Assembly (NCBI RefSeq): GCF_001598255.1
Contig: NZ_BCYP01000011.1
Span: 62,001 to 126,000 of the forward strand
Length of the DNA stretch: 64,000 nt
Source: Mitsuaria chitosanitabida ATCC BAA-476 = NBRC 102408
GTDB lineage: Bacteria > Pseudomonadota > Gammaproteobacteria > Burkholderiales > Burkholderiaceae_C
Reading direction: 5' to 3'
Shown: one piece after another, positions 28,807 to 41,481 of the stretch
How positions within the stretch are numbered: the stretch's first letter is position 1
Layout of the letters: each line of letters begins with the position of its first letter
Translations under genes and position numbers: made by a program
The notes under the pieces: generated by a model
Told to the model about the DNA's origin: nothing
Databases searched by the model: none
What the model saw: the letters and a program-made list of their open reading frames with translations, nothing else

Positions 28807-29304
28807 ATGAATCCGCAGCCCTCGCGCCCGCCGCGCGTCACCATCCAGACCGCCGATTTCGACCTGTCCGCGGAGACCCTCGCGCTACGCGCCGAGGACG
28901 GTGGCGTCGGCGCGGTGGTGAGCTTCGTCGGCACGGTGCGCGACGGCGCCGACGGCACGCCCGTCTCGCTGATGGAGCTCGAGCACTACCCCGGCATGAC
29001 CGAGGCCTCGATCGAGGCCATGATCGACCAGGCCTTCCAGCGCTTCGACATCCGCGGCGCGCGCGTGATCCATCGCGTCGGCCCGCTCCGGCCGCGCGAC
29101 CAGATCGTGCTGGTGCTGGTGAGCTCGCGTCATCGTGGTCAGGCCTTCGAGGCCTGCGAGTTCCTGATGGACTACCTGAAGACGCAGGCACCGTTCTGGA
29201 AGAAGGAGCACGGCCCCGACGGCGCCCGCTGGGTCGACGCCCGCGTGTCCGACGACGAGGCGCTCGCCCGCTGGGGCATCGCCGTCCAGGGGAACGGGCC
29301 ATGA
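28807..29304 (+). CDS. moaE: MoaE, large subunit of molybdopterin synthase
   Basis: This 165-residue protein joins MoaD to convert precursor Z (cPMP) into molybdopterin. The family marks GAVVSFVGTVRD, LELEHYPGMTE-like MELEHYPGMTEAS, HRVGPLRPRDQIVLV and the active-site lysine segment APFWKKEHGPDGARWVDAR are intact. ATG 28807 (MNPQPSRPP) was chosen over an upstream start at 28765, which would add a low-complexity tail. MoaD is not in the window. Its TGA overlaps the next ATG. Confidence 0.94.
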   Translation: MNPQPSRPPRVTIQTADFDLSAETLALRAEDGGVGAVVSFVGTVRDGADGTPVSLMELEHYPGMTEASIEAMIDQAFQRFDIRGARVIHRVGPLRPRDQIVLVLVSSRHRGQAFEACEFLMDYLKTQAPFWKKEHGPDGARWVDARVSDDEALARWGIAVQGNGP

Positions 29305-30290
29305 GCGCGGGACCAGCCGCCATTCGCTTTCCGCGGCCGCTGAAGCGGGGCGATGTGGTCGCCGTCGTGGCGCCGTCCTCCGGTGTGCGGGACCCGATGC
29401 ACGGGCGGCTCGACAGGTCCCTCGACATGCTGCGGGAGCGCGGGTTCATCGTGCGCGAGGGCCGCTCCCTGCGGCAGCAGCTCAAGGGCGCGAGCGCCAG
29501 CGGACGCGAGCGCGCCGCGGAGTTGATGGCGGTGCTGCTCGACCCCGATGTCGCCGCCGTGATGCCGCCCTGGGGGGGCGAGCTGGCCATCGAGGTGCTG
29601 GAGTTTCTCGATTTCGAGCGCCTGGCCGCCTCGGCGCCCAAGTGGTTCAGCGGCTTCTCGGACCTGTCCACGGTCCAGGTGCCCTTGCTGATTCAGGCGG
29701 GCTGGGCCTCGCTGCATGGCCCGAACCTGATGCAACTGTGGGATCCGGCGCTCGACGCCGTGTCCGCGCGGATCTTCGACCTGTGGACGGGCGCCGGTGA
29801 CCGGCGCCAGCCCGCCGCGCCGTCGACCGTCGCGCGCCGGCTGGAGGGCGGCGACCTGCCCACGGTCATCGAAGGCCGGCTGATCGGCGGTTGTCTCGAT
29901 GCCTTGTCTCGTCTGGCGGGAACGCCATTTGGCGACATGGCCGTCTTCCGCGGCCGCTTGGCTGGCGAGCGCCCCATCGTCTTCTTCGAGATCGCTGAAC
30001 TCCCGCCCTTCGAAGTCGCCCGCGCGCTGCGCGGGCTGCGTCTGGCCGGCTGGTTCGAGGAGGTCGCCGGCGTCGTCTTCGGTCGCAGCGCCGTGGCCCC
30101 GGAGATCGCCTCGGGCGGCGACTTCACGGAGCTCGACGCCATTCAGCGGGCCCTCGGCGACCTGCCTTGTCCGGTGCTGCTGGACCTGGACATCGGCCAT
30201 GTCGCCCCGCAATGGTCCATCGTCCAAGGTGCAAGGTCTCGACTGGACGTGCGAGAGGGCCAGGTGGCGCTGATTCAACAGCTCGAATGA
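29301..30290 (+). CDS. S66-family LD-carboxypeptidase-like protein
   Basis: This 329-residue protein fits peptidase family S66 (LdcA, MccF). It starts with [18 protein letters not shown]. The active Ser lies in SGFSDLS, Glu in FFEIAE and His in DIGHVAPQ. LdcA removes D-Ala from peptidoglycan tetrapeptides; MccF cleaves microcin C-like substrates. The [17 protein letters not shown] segment, where LdcA has a GYG-like loop, leaves both options open. The ATG overlaps the moaE stop (ATGA), so the two are probably translated together, which is a surprising partnership. Confidence 0.85.
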   Translation: MSAGPAAIRFPRPLKRGDVVAVVAPSSGVRDPMHGRLDRSLDMLRERGFIVREGRSLRQQLKGASASGRERAAELMAVLLDPDVAAVMPPWGGELAIEVLEFLDFERLAASAPKWFSGFSDLSTVQVPLLIQAGWASLHGPNLMQLWDPALDAVSARIFDLWTGAGDRRQPAAPSTVARRLEGGDLPTVIEGRLIGGCLDALSRLAGTPFGDMAVFRGRLAGERPIVFFEIAELPPFEVARALRGLRLAGWFEEVAGVVFGRSAVAPEIASGGDFTELDAIQRALGDLPCPVLLDLDIGHVAPQWSIVQGARSRLDVREGQVALIQQLE

Positions 30291-30356
30291 AGTCTTTCAC
30301 CCGCCCCGTGGGCGCTCACGGCAAGAAGTTGGGCGCATCTCTTGCCGAAGCCATGT

Positions 30357-30384
30357 CTTGAAAATAAGGGACACAGTCCCATTT
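30357..30384 (+). promoter_or_regulatory. Sigma-32-type heat-shock promoter of clpB
   Basis: CTTGAAA (30357-30363), a 13-base spacer and TCCCATTT (30377-30384) match the sigma-32 consensus CTTGAAA-N13-14-CCCCATnT very closely. The start of transcription would fall about 15 bases before the clpB ribosome site GGAGG. The spacer also contains GGGAC-ACA-GTCCC, a palindrome that overlaps the -10 region. Confidence 0.8.
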
Positions 30385-30408
30385 CGGTTCGCAACGGAGG
30401 TTTTTCCC

Positions 30409-33021
<2,613 letters not shown>

Positions 33022-33073
33022 CCGCCTGACCCCGGCAGGACGACCACGGCATCCGCACGGGGTTCCGGAAACG

Positions 33074-33100
33074 ACAAGGCCCGCTTCGCGCGGGCCTTGT
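33074..33100. terminator. Strong hairpin after clpB
   Basis: ACAAGGCCCGC and GCGGGCCTTGT form a perfect eleven-base stem with loop TTCGC. It lies between clpB and the convergent DUF599 gene and can serve both. Confidence 0.85.
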
Positions 33101-33128
33101 CCTTGGTGGGCGCGACGCGCGCGGCGCC

Positions 33129-33839
33129 TCAGGCGCGCAGCACGTCCAGCACCTCGGAGCGGAACTCGCGCTGGTACAGCACATAGATCACGCCCGCCGT
33201 GGCGAGCGCCAGGGCCCAGGGCGAGAAGAACCACGCCACCACGGGGAAGGCCAGGTAATAGCCCCGAAGGCCGTCGTTGAAGGCCTCGGCGGCCATGCCG
33301 ACCACCGCGCCGGCGCGGTCCGCGAAGTGCTCGCGCGCCGCGTCGCCCTGTTCCTGGAAGGTGCCGGCCTCCGGCGCCGAGGCCACCAGCAGCGCGCCGA
33401 AGGTGTACTGGCGCATGCTCCAGGTGAAGCGGAAGAAGGCGTAGACGAAGATCGCCGTCAGCAGCACCAGCTTGAGGTCGAACACCAGGGCGCTGGTGCG
33501 CACGGTGAAGGGCAGTTCCAGCACCATGGCGCTGGTCTTCTCGCTGGCGCCCAGCGCGGCCAGCAGGCCGCCGATGATCAGGATGGTCGTGGAGGCGAAG
33601 AAGGACGGACTGGACAGCAAGGCCTGGCTGACCGCGCCATCCAGCACCCGCATGTCACGGTAGGTCAGCTGCAGCATCCATTGCCGGCGCACGCGGTTCG
33701 TGATGGCCAGCAGCGATCCGCGGCTTTCCGCATGGCGCTTCGAGAACTGCGCGTACCCGATCCAGCCGACGAAATAGAGCACCAGGGAGACCCAGTCGAA
33801 CAGCGGAAGCGTGGCGAGCAGCGAGCGAAGCGATTGCAT
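33129..33839 (-). CDS. DUF599 family membrane protein
   Basis: This 236-residue protein has about four hydrophobic segments (LFDWVSLVLYFVGWIGYA, FFASTTILIIGGLLAALG, LVLLTAIFVYAFFRFTW, YYLAFPVVAWFFSPWALA) and the layout of DUF599 proteins. The function is unknown. ATG 33839 (MQSLRSLLATLP) was preferred to an upstream start at 33893. It is downstream of the pirin gene in the same direction, but hairpins separate them. Confidence 0.82.
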   Translation of the reverse strand: MQSLRSLLATLPLFDWVSLVLYFVGWIGYAQFSKRHAESRGSLLAITNRVRRQWMLQLTYRDMRVLDGAVSQALLSSPSFFASTTILIIGGLLAALGASEKTSAMVLELPFTVRTSALVFDLKLVLLTAIFVYAFFRFTWSMRQYTFGALLVASAPEAGTFQEQGDAAREHFADRAGAVVGMAAEAFNDGLRGYYLAFPVVAWFFSPWALALATAGVIYVLYQREFRSEVLDVLRA

Positions 33840-33910
33840 CGCGGCAGTGTAGGCGGCGCCCGGTGACGGTCGCATCGGGGACAGCCGCAACACGAGGGGC
33901 CCGATATGGC

Positions 33911-33949
33911 GACGGCGGGTCCGGCACGCTTGGCGCCGGACCCGCCGTC
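33911..33949. terminator. Perfect 15-base stem between DUF599 and pirin genes
   Basis: GACGGCGGGTCCGGC pairs exactly with GCCGGACCCGCCGTC across a nine-base loop. It is the longest perfect stem noticed in the window. There is no T-run; it may back up the adjacent hairpin at 33974-34008. Confidence 0.6.
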
Positions 33950-33973
33950 GGGCGGTCTCGGGAGATCCTGGAC

Positions 33974-34008
33974 CCCGGCCGGCACGGCATCACGCCGTTC
34001 CGGCCGGG
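33974..34008 (-). terminator. Two-tier hairpin directly after the pirin stop
   Basis: CCCGGCCGG / CCGGCCGGG form the outer stem and ACGGC / GCCGT the inner stem, with loop ATCAC and one mismatched pair between tiers. It begins nine bases after the pirin stop on the minus strand. Confidence 0.65.
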
Positions 34009-34016
34009 CGGGCCGA

Positions 34017-34739
34017 TCAGACCGGCAGGTCGAACACCAGCACCTCGGCGTCCTGGCCGGCCTCGATCACGAGGCGGTCTTCCTTGGCCAGCTGCAGGGC
34101 GTCCCCGGTCTCCAGCGCCTCGCCGTTGACCGTCAGCTTGCCGCGCACCAGATGCACGTAGGTCAGGCGGTCGGCGGCCAGCGGCCGCTCGGTGCGTTCA
34201 TCGCCGTTGAACAGTCCGGCATAGAGCCGGGCGTCCTGGTGGATGGACACCGAGTCCTGCGCGCCGTCCGGCGAAGCCACCAGGCGCAGCTGCCCGCGCT
34301 TGTCGGCCTCGGCGAAGTGCTTCTGCTCGTAGCCCGGGGTCACGCCCTGGCGGTCCGGCATGATCCAGATCTGCAGGAAGTGGGTCTGACCGTCCTTCGA
34401 GTGGTTGAACTCGCTGTGCCGCACGCCCGTGCCGGCGCTCATCCGCTGCACGTCCCCGGGGCGGATCACCCCGGCGTTGGCGCCGCCCGGCGTGCCGTTG
34501 CCCATCGAGTCCTGGTGCGCCAGCTCGCCGCTCAGCACGTAGCTGATGATCTCCATGTCCCGGTGGCCGTGGGTCCCGAATCCGGTGCCGCCGGCGATGC
34601 GGTCCTCGTTGATCACGCGCAGCGGGCCGAAGCCCATGCGGCGCGGGTTGTGATAGTCCGCGAACGAGAAGCTGTGGAAGCTCTTCAGCCAGCCGTGATC
34701 GGCATAGCCACGGTCCGAGGACTTGATCAGTTCACGCAT
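34017..34739 (-). CDS. Pirin family protein (quercetin dioxygenase-like)
   Basis: This 240-residue bicupin has the metal-binding His cluster HGHRDMEIISYVLSGELAHQD and HSEFNHS in the N-terminal cupin. Pirin proteins of the YhhW type have quercetin 2,3-dioxygenase activity in vitro; their physiological role is often unclear. AAGGAG precedes ATG 34739. It is divergent from a LysR gene 101 bases away, which is its likely regulator. Confidence 0.92.
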   Translation of the reverse strand: MRELIKSSDRGYADHGWLKSFHSFSFADYHNPRRMGFGPLRVINEDRIAGGTGFGTHGHRDMEIISYVLSGELAHQDSMGNGTPGGANAGVIRPGDVQRMSAGTGVRHSEFNHSKDGQTHFLQIWIMPDRQGVTPGYEQKHFAEADKRGQLRLVASPDGAQDSVSIHQDARLYAGLFNGDERTERPLAADRLTYVHLVRGKLTVNGEALETGDALQLAKEDRLVIEAGQDAEVLVFDLPV

Positions 34740-34840
34740 GTCGTTGCTCCTTGTTTGCTTGCGATGGGTCTCACTGTAGGGATGCCGACCTCCTCCGAGG
34801 GGGAGGGGGCTTGAAGCCAGCATTCAAATAAGATGAAGGG

Positions 34841-35803
34841 ATGTCACAGCAAGACAAACGACGAGTGCTGACGCCCGAGGCGCTGGCGATGATGGACAGC
34901 ATCGCGCGCAGCGGGAGCTTCGCGGCGGCGGCCCGGGAGATGGGGAAGGTGCCCTCGGCGCTGACCTATTCGGTGCGGCAACTGGAGGACGCGCTGGACG
35001 TGCTGCTGTTCGACCGCAGCTCGCGCCAGGCCGTGCTGACCGCGGCCGGCCACGAGCTGCTCACCGAGGGCCGCCGGCTGCTGCAGGAGATGGACGCCGT
35101 CGCCAATCGCGTCAAGCGCGTGGCCACCGGCTGGGAGAGCGAGCTCACCATCGCCTTCGACGACGCGATCGCGCGGCGGGCGCTGTTCGACCTGATGGAC
35201 GCCTTCTACTCGCAGGCCGAGGACGGCAAGCCGCCGCCGACGCGGCTGCGGCTGCGCACCGAGGTGCTGTCGGGCACCTGGGAGGCGCTGACCTCTGGCC
35301 AGGCGGACCTGGCCATCGGCACCAGCGCACAGCCGCCGGGGAGCTCGGTGGTGTGCGAGGTGCTGGGACCGATGGAGATGGTCTTCTGCGTCGCGCCGCA
35401 CCACCCGCTGGCGAGCTTCGAGGGCGTGCTGACCTCGGCCGACATCGCCCGGCACCGCATCGTCGCGGTGGCCGACACCGCCCGGCATCTGACGCCCATG
35501 ACCATCGGCGTCGTGCCGGGGCAGGAGGTCCTGACCGTGCCCTCGATGGCCATCAAGCTCGAGGCGCTGCTGCGCGGCCTGGGCGTGGGCTCGCTGCCGA
35601 CGCCGATGGTGAGGCGGCATGTGGACGCCGGGCGCCTGGTCATGAAGGAGACCTTCCAGGGGCGGCGGATCTCGCCCATGCATTACGCGTGGCGCAACAC
35701 GGGTCACCGGCCGGCCAAGGCGCTGGCCTGGTGGCTGGAGCGGCTGCGCAGCGAGGCGACCCGCAAGTCGCTGCTGGAGCAGCACGAGGGCCTGCTGCTG
35801 TGA
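34841..35803 (+). CDS. LysR-family transcriptional regulator
   Basis: This 320-residue LysR protein has its helix-turn-helix at residues about 12-50 ([32 protein letters not shown]) and an effector domain from about 100. In many betaproteobacteria a LysR gene of this kind is paired divergently with pirin, so pirin is the likely target. Its stop overlaps the gluQ GTG by four bases, so the tRNA-modification gene may be partly translated from this transcript. Confidence 0.9.
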   Translation: MSQQDKRRVLTPEALAMMDSIARSGSFAAAAREMGKVPSALTYSVRQLEDALDVLLFDRSSRQAVLTAAGHELLTEGRRLLQEMDAVANRVKRVATGWESELTIAFDDAIARRALFDLMDAFYSQAEDGKPPPTRLRLRTEVLSGTWEALTSGQADLAIGTSAQPPGSSVVCEVLGPMEMVFCVAPHHPLASFEGVLTSADIARHRIVAVADTARHLTPMTIGVVPGQEVLTVPSMAIKLEALLRGLGVGSLPTPMVRRHVDAGRLVMKETFQGRRISPMHYAWRNTGHRPAKALAWWLERLRSEATRKSLLEQHEGLLL

Positions 35804-36864
35804 GCCGACCGCCTGGAGCCCGCGACGGCTCGGGCCACGGGCCGGGGCCGGAGCAGGCGTTGCCCGAGGCGCCGGACCACGCGCGCGGGGGGCTCCGCTA
35901 TGTCGGTCGCTTCGCGCCGTCGCCGACCGGGCCGCTGCACGAGGGCTCGCTGGTCGCCGCGCTGGCCAGCTGGCTCGACGCACGGGCCCACGACGGACGC
36001 TGGCTGGTGCGGATCGAGGACGTCGACGGCCCGAGATGCCCGCCGGGCGCGGACGCGGTGGTGCTGTCGCAGCTCGCGCAAGCGCGACTGCTGCCGGACG
36101 AGCCGCCCGTCTGGCAGTCGCGGCGGAACACGGCCTACGAGGAGGCGCTGGCGCGTCTGAAGGCCGCGGGCTGGGCCTACCCCTGCGGATGCTCCCGCAA
36201 GGACATCGCGGAAGCCGTCGCGGCGCGCGGCGATCAGCGCGAGCGCCATGGCGAGCTCGTCTATCCCGGCACCTGCCGCCACGGCCTGAACGGCAAGCCG
36301 GCGCGCGCGTGGCGACTGCGCAGCACGGCGAGCCGCGCGGGCGACAGCGATGGCGCGGACCGCGTCGGCCACGCCGCGGACGGCGATGGCGAAGGCGCGC
36401 ACGACCTGCGCATCGACTGGATCGACCGCCGGCTCGGCGCGCAGACGCAGGACCTGCCGGCGGAGGTCGGGGACTTCGTGCTCAAGCGCGCCGACGGGCT
36501 GTGGGCGTATCAGCTCGCGGTCGTCGTCGACGACGGCTGGCAGGGCATCACCGACATCGTCCGCGGCGAGGATCTGGCCGACAACACGCCGCGCCAGATC
36601 CGGCTGCAGCAGCTGCTGGGGCTGCCGACGCCGCGCTACCTCCACACCCCGCTCGTGCTCGGCGAGAACGGGGAGAAGCTCTCCAAGCAGAACGGCGCCC
36701 AGGCGCTGGATCTGGGCGATCCGCTGGCGGCGCTGCGGCGTGCCGGCGCCCGCCTCGGACTGCCCGCGATCGACGCCACGACCCCGCCGGACTGGCTGGC
36801 CGGCGCGGTCTCCGCATGGCGCTCACACCTGCACACGGGCCAGGGCCTTGCGCGGCTGGCATGA
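35800..36864 (+). CDS. gluQ: Glutamyl-Q tRNA(Asp) synthetase
   Basis: This 354-residue GluRS paralogue lacks an anticodon-binding domain and glutamylates queuosine-34 of tRNA-Asp. The class I signatures are HEGS (H47) in [12 protein letters not shown] and KLSKQN near residue 293. Zinc ligands appear in YPCGCSRKD and YPGTCRHG. It is longer than usual, with about 30 N-terminal residues and a Ala/Gly/Asp-rich insert after [10 protein letters not shown]. The GTG start overlaps the lysR stop (GTGA). Translation from an internal start near the conserved [12 protein letters not shown] cannot be ruled out. Confidence 0.92.
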   Translation: MSRPPGARDGSGHGPGPEQALPEAPDHARGGLRYVGRFAPSPTGPLHEGSLVAALASWLDARAHDGRWLVRIEDVDGPRCPPGADAVVLSQLAQARLLPDEPPVWQSRRNTAYEEALARLKAAGWAYPCGCSRKDIAEAVAARGDQRERHGELVYPGTCRHGLNGKPARAWRLRSTASRAGDSDGADRVGHAADGDGEGAHDLRIDWIDRRLGAQTQDLPAEVGDFVLKRADGLWAYQLAVVVDDGWQGITDIVRGEDLADNTPRQIRLQQLLGLPTPRYLHTPLVLGENGEKLSKQNGAQALDLGDPLAALRRAGARLGLPAIDATTPPDWLAGAVSAWRSHLHTGQGLARLA

Positions 36865-36925
36865 TCGCGGTTTCGCATTCGCGCATTTGGGCGCCCGTCC
36901 GGGCGCCCGCATCAAGGAACCAGCA

Positions 36926-37651
36926 ATGAAGACGACCGACAGCGGCCTGCAATTCGACGACACCACCACCGGCACCGGCGCCACCGCGCGCGCCGGGCAG
37001 GACGTTCAGGTCCATTACACCGGCTGGCTCTACAAGGACGGCGAGAAGGGCGCCAAGTTCGACTCGTCCAAGGACCGCAACGAGGCCTTCGAGTTCGAGC
37101 TCGACGGCGGCATGGTCATCAAGGGCTGGGACGAAGGCGTGCAGGGCATGCAGGTCGGCGGCACCCGCGTGCTGGTGATCCCGCCCCATCTGGGCTACGG
37201 CGCCCGCGGCGCCGGCGGCGTGATCCCGCCGAACGCCACGCTGATGTTCGAGGTCGAGCTGCTGGGGGTCTCCGGCGGCGCCGAGGCCGTCGAGCTGAAC
37301 GGCCTGGTCAAGACCGCCAGCGGCCTGCAGTACGAGGACACCGTGGTCGGTGAAGGCGCCGTCGCCGAAGCCGGCAAGCGCGTCACCGTGCACTACACCG
37401 GCTGGCTCTACAAGGACGGCCAGCGCGGCCGCAAGTTCGACTCGTCCAAGGACCGTCGCGACCCGTTCCGCTTCCACCTGGGAGGCGGCGAGGTCATCAA
37501 GGGCTGGGACGAGGGCGTGCAAGGCATGAAGGTCGGCGGTACCCGTTTCCTGGTGATCCCGTCGGAACTCGGCTACGGCGCCTACGGCGCGGGCGGGGTG
37601 ATCCCCCCGCACGCCACGCTGCTGTTCGAGGTCGAGCTGATCGCCGTCTGA
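36926..37651 (+). CDS. Tandem FKBP-type peptidyl-prolyl isomerase
   Basis: This 241-residue protein consists of two consecutive FKBP domains, residues about 1-118 and 125-241. Each contains VHYTGWLYKDG, KFDSSKDR, IKGWDEGVQGM and GYGA..GAGGVIPP-type segments. FKBPs catalyse cis-trans isomerisation of X-Pro bonds; no signal peptide is visible, so it is cytoplasmic. The two halves are nearly identical over long stretches, down to the DNA level (for example, the GGCTGGCTCTACAAGGACGG run occurs in both). Most bacterial FKBPs of this type have one domain. Confidence 0.93.
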   Translation: MKTTDSGLQFDDTTTGTGATARAGQDVQVHYTGWLYKDGEKGAKFDSSKDRNEAFEFELDGGMVIKGWDEGVQGMQVGGTRVLVIPPHLGYGARGAGGVIPPNATLMFEVELLGVSGGAEAVELNGLVKTASGLQYEDTVVGEGAVAEAGKRVTVHYTGWLYKDGQRGRKFDSSKDRRDPFRFHLGGGEVIKGWDEGVQGMKVGGTRFLVIPSELGYGAYGAGGVIPPHATLLFEVELIAV

Positions 37652-37685
37652 TCGCGGTCCGATCCGACTCGACCGCATGCCCGCG

Positions 37686-37717
37686 CTGACCCCGTCCTGG
37701 CGTCGCGGCGGGGTCAG
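37686..37717. terminator. Hairpin between FKBP and mnmH stops
   Basis: CTGACCCCG and CGGGGTCAG pair across a 14-base loop. The far arm overlaps the mnmH stop. It probably terminates both convergent genes. Confidence 0.55.
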
Positions 37718-38790
37718 GCCGGCGCTGCCGAGCCCAGATCGATCAAGGCCCGTGCGCCTCGCGCCAGTTCGGCCGCGCCACCGTCGAGGAGCTCGATCCG
37801 GGGCGCGCGGGCCAGCGCGGGGAAGTGGTTCATCAACGAGCGCTCGTAGCCCGGGTCGTAGTGATCTCGCATCAGCTCGCCGAAGACCTCGGCCCAGTGG
37901 CCCTCGCGCGCCAGGGCCTGCCAGCGTCCGACGCGCTCGCGGCCACGGAGCGCGACCAGTCCGCCGATCAGCGTGTTGAAGCCTTCGGGGTTCAGCTGGA
38001 AGTGGGCGTAGTCCTCGAGCAGCAGCTCGACGCGGCCGGCCTCGGCCATGTCGATCCAGACGCAGCGCCCGTGCTCGCGCAGGCGCAGATGCAGCGGCTC
38101 CGGCAACTGGACGCCACCGATCTTGCGGCTCTCGCTCTCGACGAAGACGGGGCGCGAGGGATCCAGCGCCACCAGGGCCTGCCAGAGGCCGGTGTCGAAG
38201 GCTTTCTGGCTCGGTTGCGGCTGATCCGGCAGGCCGCCCAGCACGGAGCCGCGGTGGCGGGCGAGGGCCTCCAGGTCCAGCACCTGCGCGCCGGCGCTCG
38301 ACAGCGCCTGCAGCAGCCGCGTCTTCCCCGAGCCGGTCCGTCCGCACAGCACGACGAAGTCGAAGCGCGCCGGCAGCGCCGCGAGGGCCTTGATCACCTC
38401 GCCGCGGAAAGCCTTGTAGCCGCCGACCAGCTGCAGCGACTTGAAGCCGATCTGGTTGAGGAACCAGTTCATCGAGCCCGAGCGCTGCCCGCCGCGCCAG
38501 CAGTACACCAGCGGCCGCCAGTGCTTCTGCATCACGTCGCGGTGCGCGTCCAGCTGCGCGGCGATGTTTCTCGCGACCATGGCCGCGCCGACCTTGCGGG
38601 CCTCCAGCGGGTCCTGCTTGTAGAGCGTGCCCACGATGCGCCGCTCGTCGTTGTCCAGCACCGGCCAGTTGACCGCGCCGGGCAGGTGGTCCTCGGCGAA
38701 CTCGGCGGGCGAGCGCACATCGATGACGGTGCTGAATCCCACCAGCCGGGCGAGGGCCTCGGCGGGCTGGATGAGGTGGTACTGGCTCAT
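37714..38790 (-). CDS. mnmH: tRNA 2-selenouridine synthase MnmH (SelU)
   Basis: This 358-residue enzyme replaces sulfur by selenium at the wobble uridine of tRNAs for Lys, Glu and Gln, using selenophosphate. The N-terminal rhodanese domain has C97 in [14 protein letters not shown]-loop GRTGSGKT (150-157) binds the nucleotide for the geranyl step. The selenophosphate synthase selD is not in the window. Its ATG overlaps the glnD stop (ATGA), so it is translated after glnD. Confidence 0.94.
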   Translation of the reverse strand: MSQYHLIQPAEALARLVGFSTVIDVRSPAEFAEDHLPGAVNWPVLDNDERRIVGTLYKQDPLEARKVGAAMVARNIAAQLDAHRDVMQKHWRPLVYCWRGGQRSGSMNWFLNQIGFKSLQLVGGYKAFRGEVIKALAALPARFDFVVLCGRTGSGKTRLLQALSSAGAQVLDLEALARHRGSVLGGLPDQPQPSQKAFDTGLWQALVALDPSRPVFVESESRKIGGVQLPEPLHLRLREHGRCVWIDMAEAGRVELLLEDYAHFQLNPEGFNTLIGGLVALRGRERVGRWQALAREGHWAEVFGELMRDHYDPGYERSLMNHFPALARAPRIELLDGGAAELARGARALIDLGSAAPA

Positions 38791-41423
38791 TGGACGGCGA
38801 GGGCGTCCAGCAGCTCGCCCTCGATCTGCAGCTGCATGCGGCTCTGCTGCAGGGCCGCGCCGTCGAGCAGGAAGGTGTCCTCGACGCGCTCGCCCAGGGT
38901 CGAGACCTTGGCGAGCTGCAGGTTGATGCCGTGTTGCGCCAGCACGCGCGCGATCGCGTACAGCAGGCCGGCGCGGTCGGTCGCGCTGACCGAGAGCAGC
39001 CAGCGCTGCGCGCGCTCGTCGGGCCGCAGCGCGATGCGCGGCGTGAAGGGGAAGCTCTTGACCCGGCGCGACAGGCGGCCCTTGCGCGGCTCGGGCAGCG
39101 GGCCCTGCGCGACCAGCGCCTGGCTCAGCTTGGACTCGACCAGGGCGGTCAGGTCGCGGTGATGGAGGTCCAGCTCGGGTGCGATCACCTGGAAGGTGTC
39201 GAGCGCGTAGCCGGTGCGCGTGGTGTGGACCTTGGCGTCCAGGATGTTGAAGCCCGCGCCGTCGAAGTAGCCGCAGATGCGGGCGAACAGGTCCTGCTGG
39301 TCCTTCGCGTAGACCAGCACCTGCAGGCCTTCGCCGACGGGGGAGGGCCGCGACCGCACGACGGGCTCGGTGCTCTCGACATGCCGCCAGAGGGCCCGCG
39401 CGTGCCAGGCCAGGTCCTGCGCGTCATGCCGCGCGAAGTAGCTCAGGTCGAGCGTCTTCCACAGCGCGTCCTCGGTGCCCGGCAACTGCGCCTTCAGCGC
39501 GAGCGCCTGCCGCGCCTCCTGCTTGCGGCCTTCGATCTCGGCCGCCATGTTGAGCTTGGCGCCACCCAGCGCGCGCAGCGTCAGGCGGTAGAGGTCCTCC
39601 AGCAGCTTGCCCTTCCACGCGTTCCAGACCTTGGGGCCGGTGCCGCGGATGTCGGCGACGGTGAGCAGGTACAGCGCCGTCAGATGCCGCTCGTCCTTGA
39701 CCTTCCGCGCGAACTGCAGGATGACCTCGGGATCCGAGAGGTCCTCCTTCTGCGCCACGCGCGAGAGGGTCAGGTGATGCTCGACCAGGAACTCGACCAG
39801 CGCGGCGTCCGCCTTGGGCAGGCCGTGCGCGCGGCAGAAGCGCCGCGCCTCGACCGCGCCGAGGTCGGAGTGGTCCCCGCCGCGGCCCTTGGCGATGTCA
39901 TGGAACAGCGCCGCGATGTACAGCAGCGCCGGCCGGTCGAACTGCGCCGCCAGCTGCGAGCAGAAGGGGTACTCGTGCGTGTGCTCCGGGATGAAGAAGC
40001 GCCGGATGTTGCGCAGCACCATGAGGATGTGCTGATCCACCGTGTAGACGTGGAACAGGTCGTGCTGCATCTGCCCGACGATGCGCCGGAACACCCACAG
40101 GTAGCGCCCCAGCACCGAGGTCTGATTCATCAGCCGGAACGCGTGCGTCTGCCCCTGCGGCTCCTCCAGGATGCGCATGAACATCGCCCGGTTGGCCGGA
40201 TCGCGCCGGAAGGCGCTGTTCATCAGCCCGCGCGCGTTGTACAGCGCCCGCAGCGTCTTGGCCGACAGGCCCTTGATGCCGGGCGTCTGCTGGTAGATCA
40301 GGAAGGTCTCGAGGATGGCGTGCGGCTCGCGCTCGTAGAGATCGTCGGTGGCGATCTCCAGCATGCCGCTGCGCTCGAGGAAGCGATCGTTGACGTGGCG
40401 CAGCTCGTTGCCCTGCGTGCCGTTGATCTGCTCCTCCAGATTCAGCAGCGTGATCTGGTTGAGCTGCGTCACCGCCTTGGCCGCCCAGTAGTAGCGGCGC
40501 ATCAGCTTCTCGGACGCGCGCAGCGAGCGCGTCGACGCGTAGCCGAAGCCCTCCGCCACGGCGGTCTGCAGGTCGAAGACCAGCCGGTCCTCGCGCCGCT
40601 TCGCGACCAGGTGCAGCTGGCAGCGGATCAGCTTGAGCACGCCCTCGTTGCGCTGCAGCTGGCGGGCCTCGAAGGGCGTGATCAAACCCTTGGTCGCCAG
40701 CTGGGGCCAGGTCTTGCCCAGGCCCGCGCCGCGCGCGATCCAGATCAGCACCTGCAGGTCGCGCAGGCCGCCGGGGCTTTCCTTGATGTTGGGCTCGAGC
40801 GCGTAGGGCGTCTCTTCGTACTTGGTGTGACGCTGGCGCATCTCCAGCGTCTTGGCGCGCATGAAGGCGCGCGCGTCCAGCGCCTGGCGGAAGGCCTTGT
40901 CGAACTGCTTGACCAGCGCCTTCGAGCCGCCCAGCCAGCGCGACTCCAGCAGCGCGGTCTGGATGGTGACGTCGCCGGCGGCCTCGTCCAGGCACTCGCG
41001 CAGCGTCCGCACCGAGGAGCCGATCTCCAGGCCGATGTCCCAGCACGCGGTGATGAAGGCCTCGATCGCCTGCTTGAGCGGGCCGGGCTGGTCCGGTGAC
41101 AGGCCCTCGGGCAGCAGGACCAGTACGTCGACGTCGGAGTGCGGGAACAGCTCGCCGCGGCCGTAGCCGCCGACCGCCACCAGCGCCGCGTCGGGCGCCT
41201 CGGCGGCCAGGCCGGACTCGGCCCACAGCGTCTGCAGCGTGCCGTCCACATGCCTGGCCAGCTGCCGCATCAGCCGCGTCGCCGCCGACACCGTCGGATG
41301 GGCCGCGGCGAAGTCCTGCAGCAGTTGCTGCTTGCCGGTCCTGAAGCGCTGGCGAAGCTCCGCCACCGGGGTGGGGGCGGAGGTGGGGGAAGCGGCGGCG
41401 TCGCCGGATGGAACGGCGCTCAT
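38787..41423 (-). CDS. glnD: GlnD, PII uridylyltransferase/uridylyl-removing enzyme
   Basis: This 878-residue enzyme senses glutamine and modifies PII (GlnB/GlnK). Order: nucleotidyltransferase domain with [19 protein letters not shown], a PII-UTase helical region, an HD domain ([16 protein letters not shown]), and two C-terminal ACT domains (about 700-780 and 810-878). All key residues are present and the length is normal. It lies between map and mnmH on the same strand, the usual betaproteobacterial order. Confidence 0.97.
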   Translation of the reverse strand: MSAVPSGDAAASPTSAPTPVAELRQRFRTGKQQLLQDFAAAHPTVSAATRLMRQLARHVDGTLQTLWAESGLAAEAPDAALVAVGGYGRGELFPHSDVDVLVLLPEGLSPDQPGPLKQAIEAFITACWDIGLEIGSSVRTLRECLDEAAGDVTIQTALLESRWLGGSKALVKQFDKAFRQALDARAFMRAKTLEMRQRHTKYEETPYALEPNIKESPGGLRDLQVLIWIARGAGLGKTWPQLATKGLITPFEARQLQRNEGVLKLIRCQLHLVAKRREDRLVFDLQTAVAEGFGYASTRSLRASEKLMRRYYWAAKAVTQLNQITLLNLEEQINGTQGNELRHVNDRFLERSGMLEIATDDLYEREPHAILETFLIYQQTPGIKGLSAKTLRALYNARGLMNSAFRRDPANRAMFMRILEEPQGQTHAFRLMNQTSVLGRYLWVFRRIVGQMQHDLFHVYTVDQHILMVLRNIRRFFIPEHTHEYPFCSQLAAQFDRPALLYIAALFHDIAKGRGGDHSDLGAVEARRFCRAHGLPKADAALVEFLVEHHLTLSRVAQKEDLSDPEVILQFARKVKDERHLTALYLLTVADIRGTGPKVWNAWKGKLLEDLYRLTLRALGGAKLNMAAEIEGRKQEARQALALKAQLPGTEDALWKTLDLSYFARHDAQDLAWHARALWRHVESTEPVVRSRPSPVGEGLQVLVYAKDQQDLFARICGYFDGAGFNILDAKVHTTRTGYALDTFQVIAPELDLHHRDLTALVESKLSQALVAQGPLPEPRKGRLSRRVKSFPFTPRIALRPDERAQRWLLSVSATDRAGLLYAIARVLAQHGINLQLAKVSTLGERVEDTFLLDGAALQQSRMQLQIEGELLDALAVQ

Positions 41424-41481
41424 GACGAGGTCCTGGCGGGCAAGGTGGGCAAGGGCGAGCCGGCGACGCGGGCGCCGGGGA

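Noticed and set aside
38790-41099. A 769-residue open frame opposite glnD
   Set aside because: It is antisense to an intact glnD with all motifs and has no recognisable domain.
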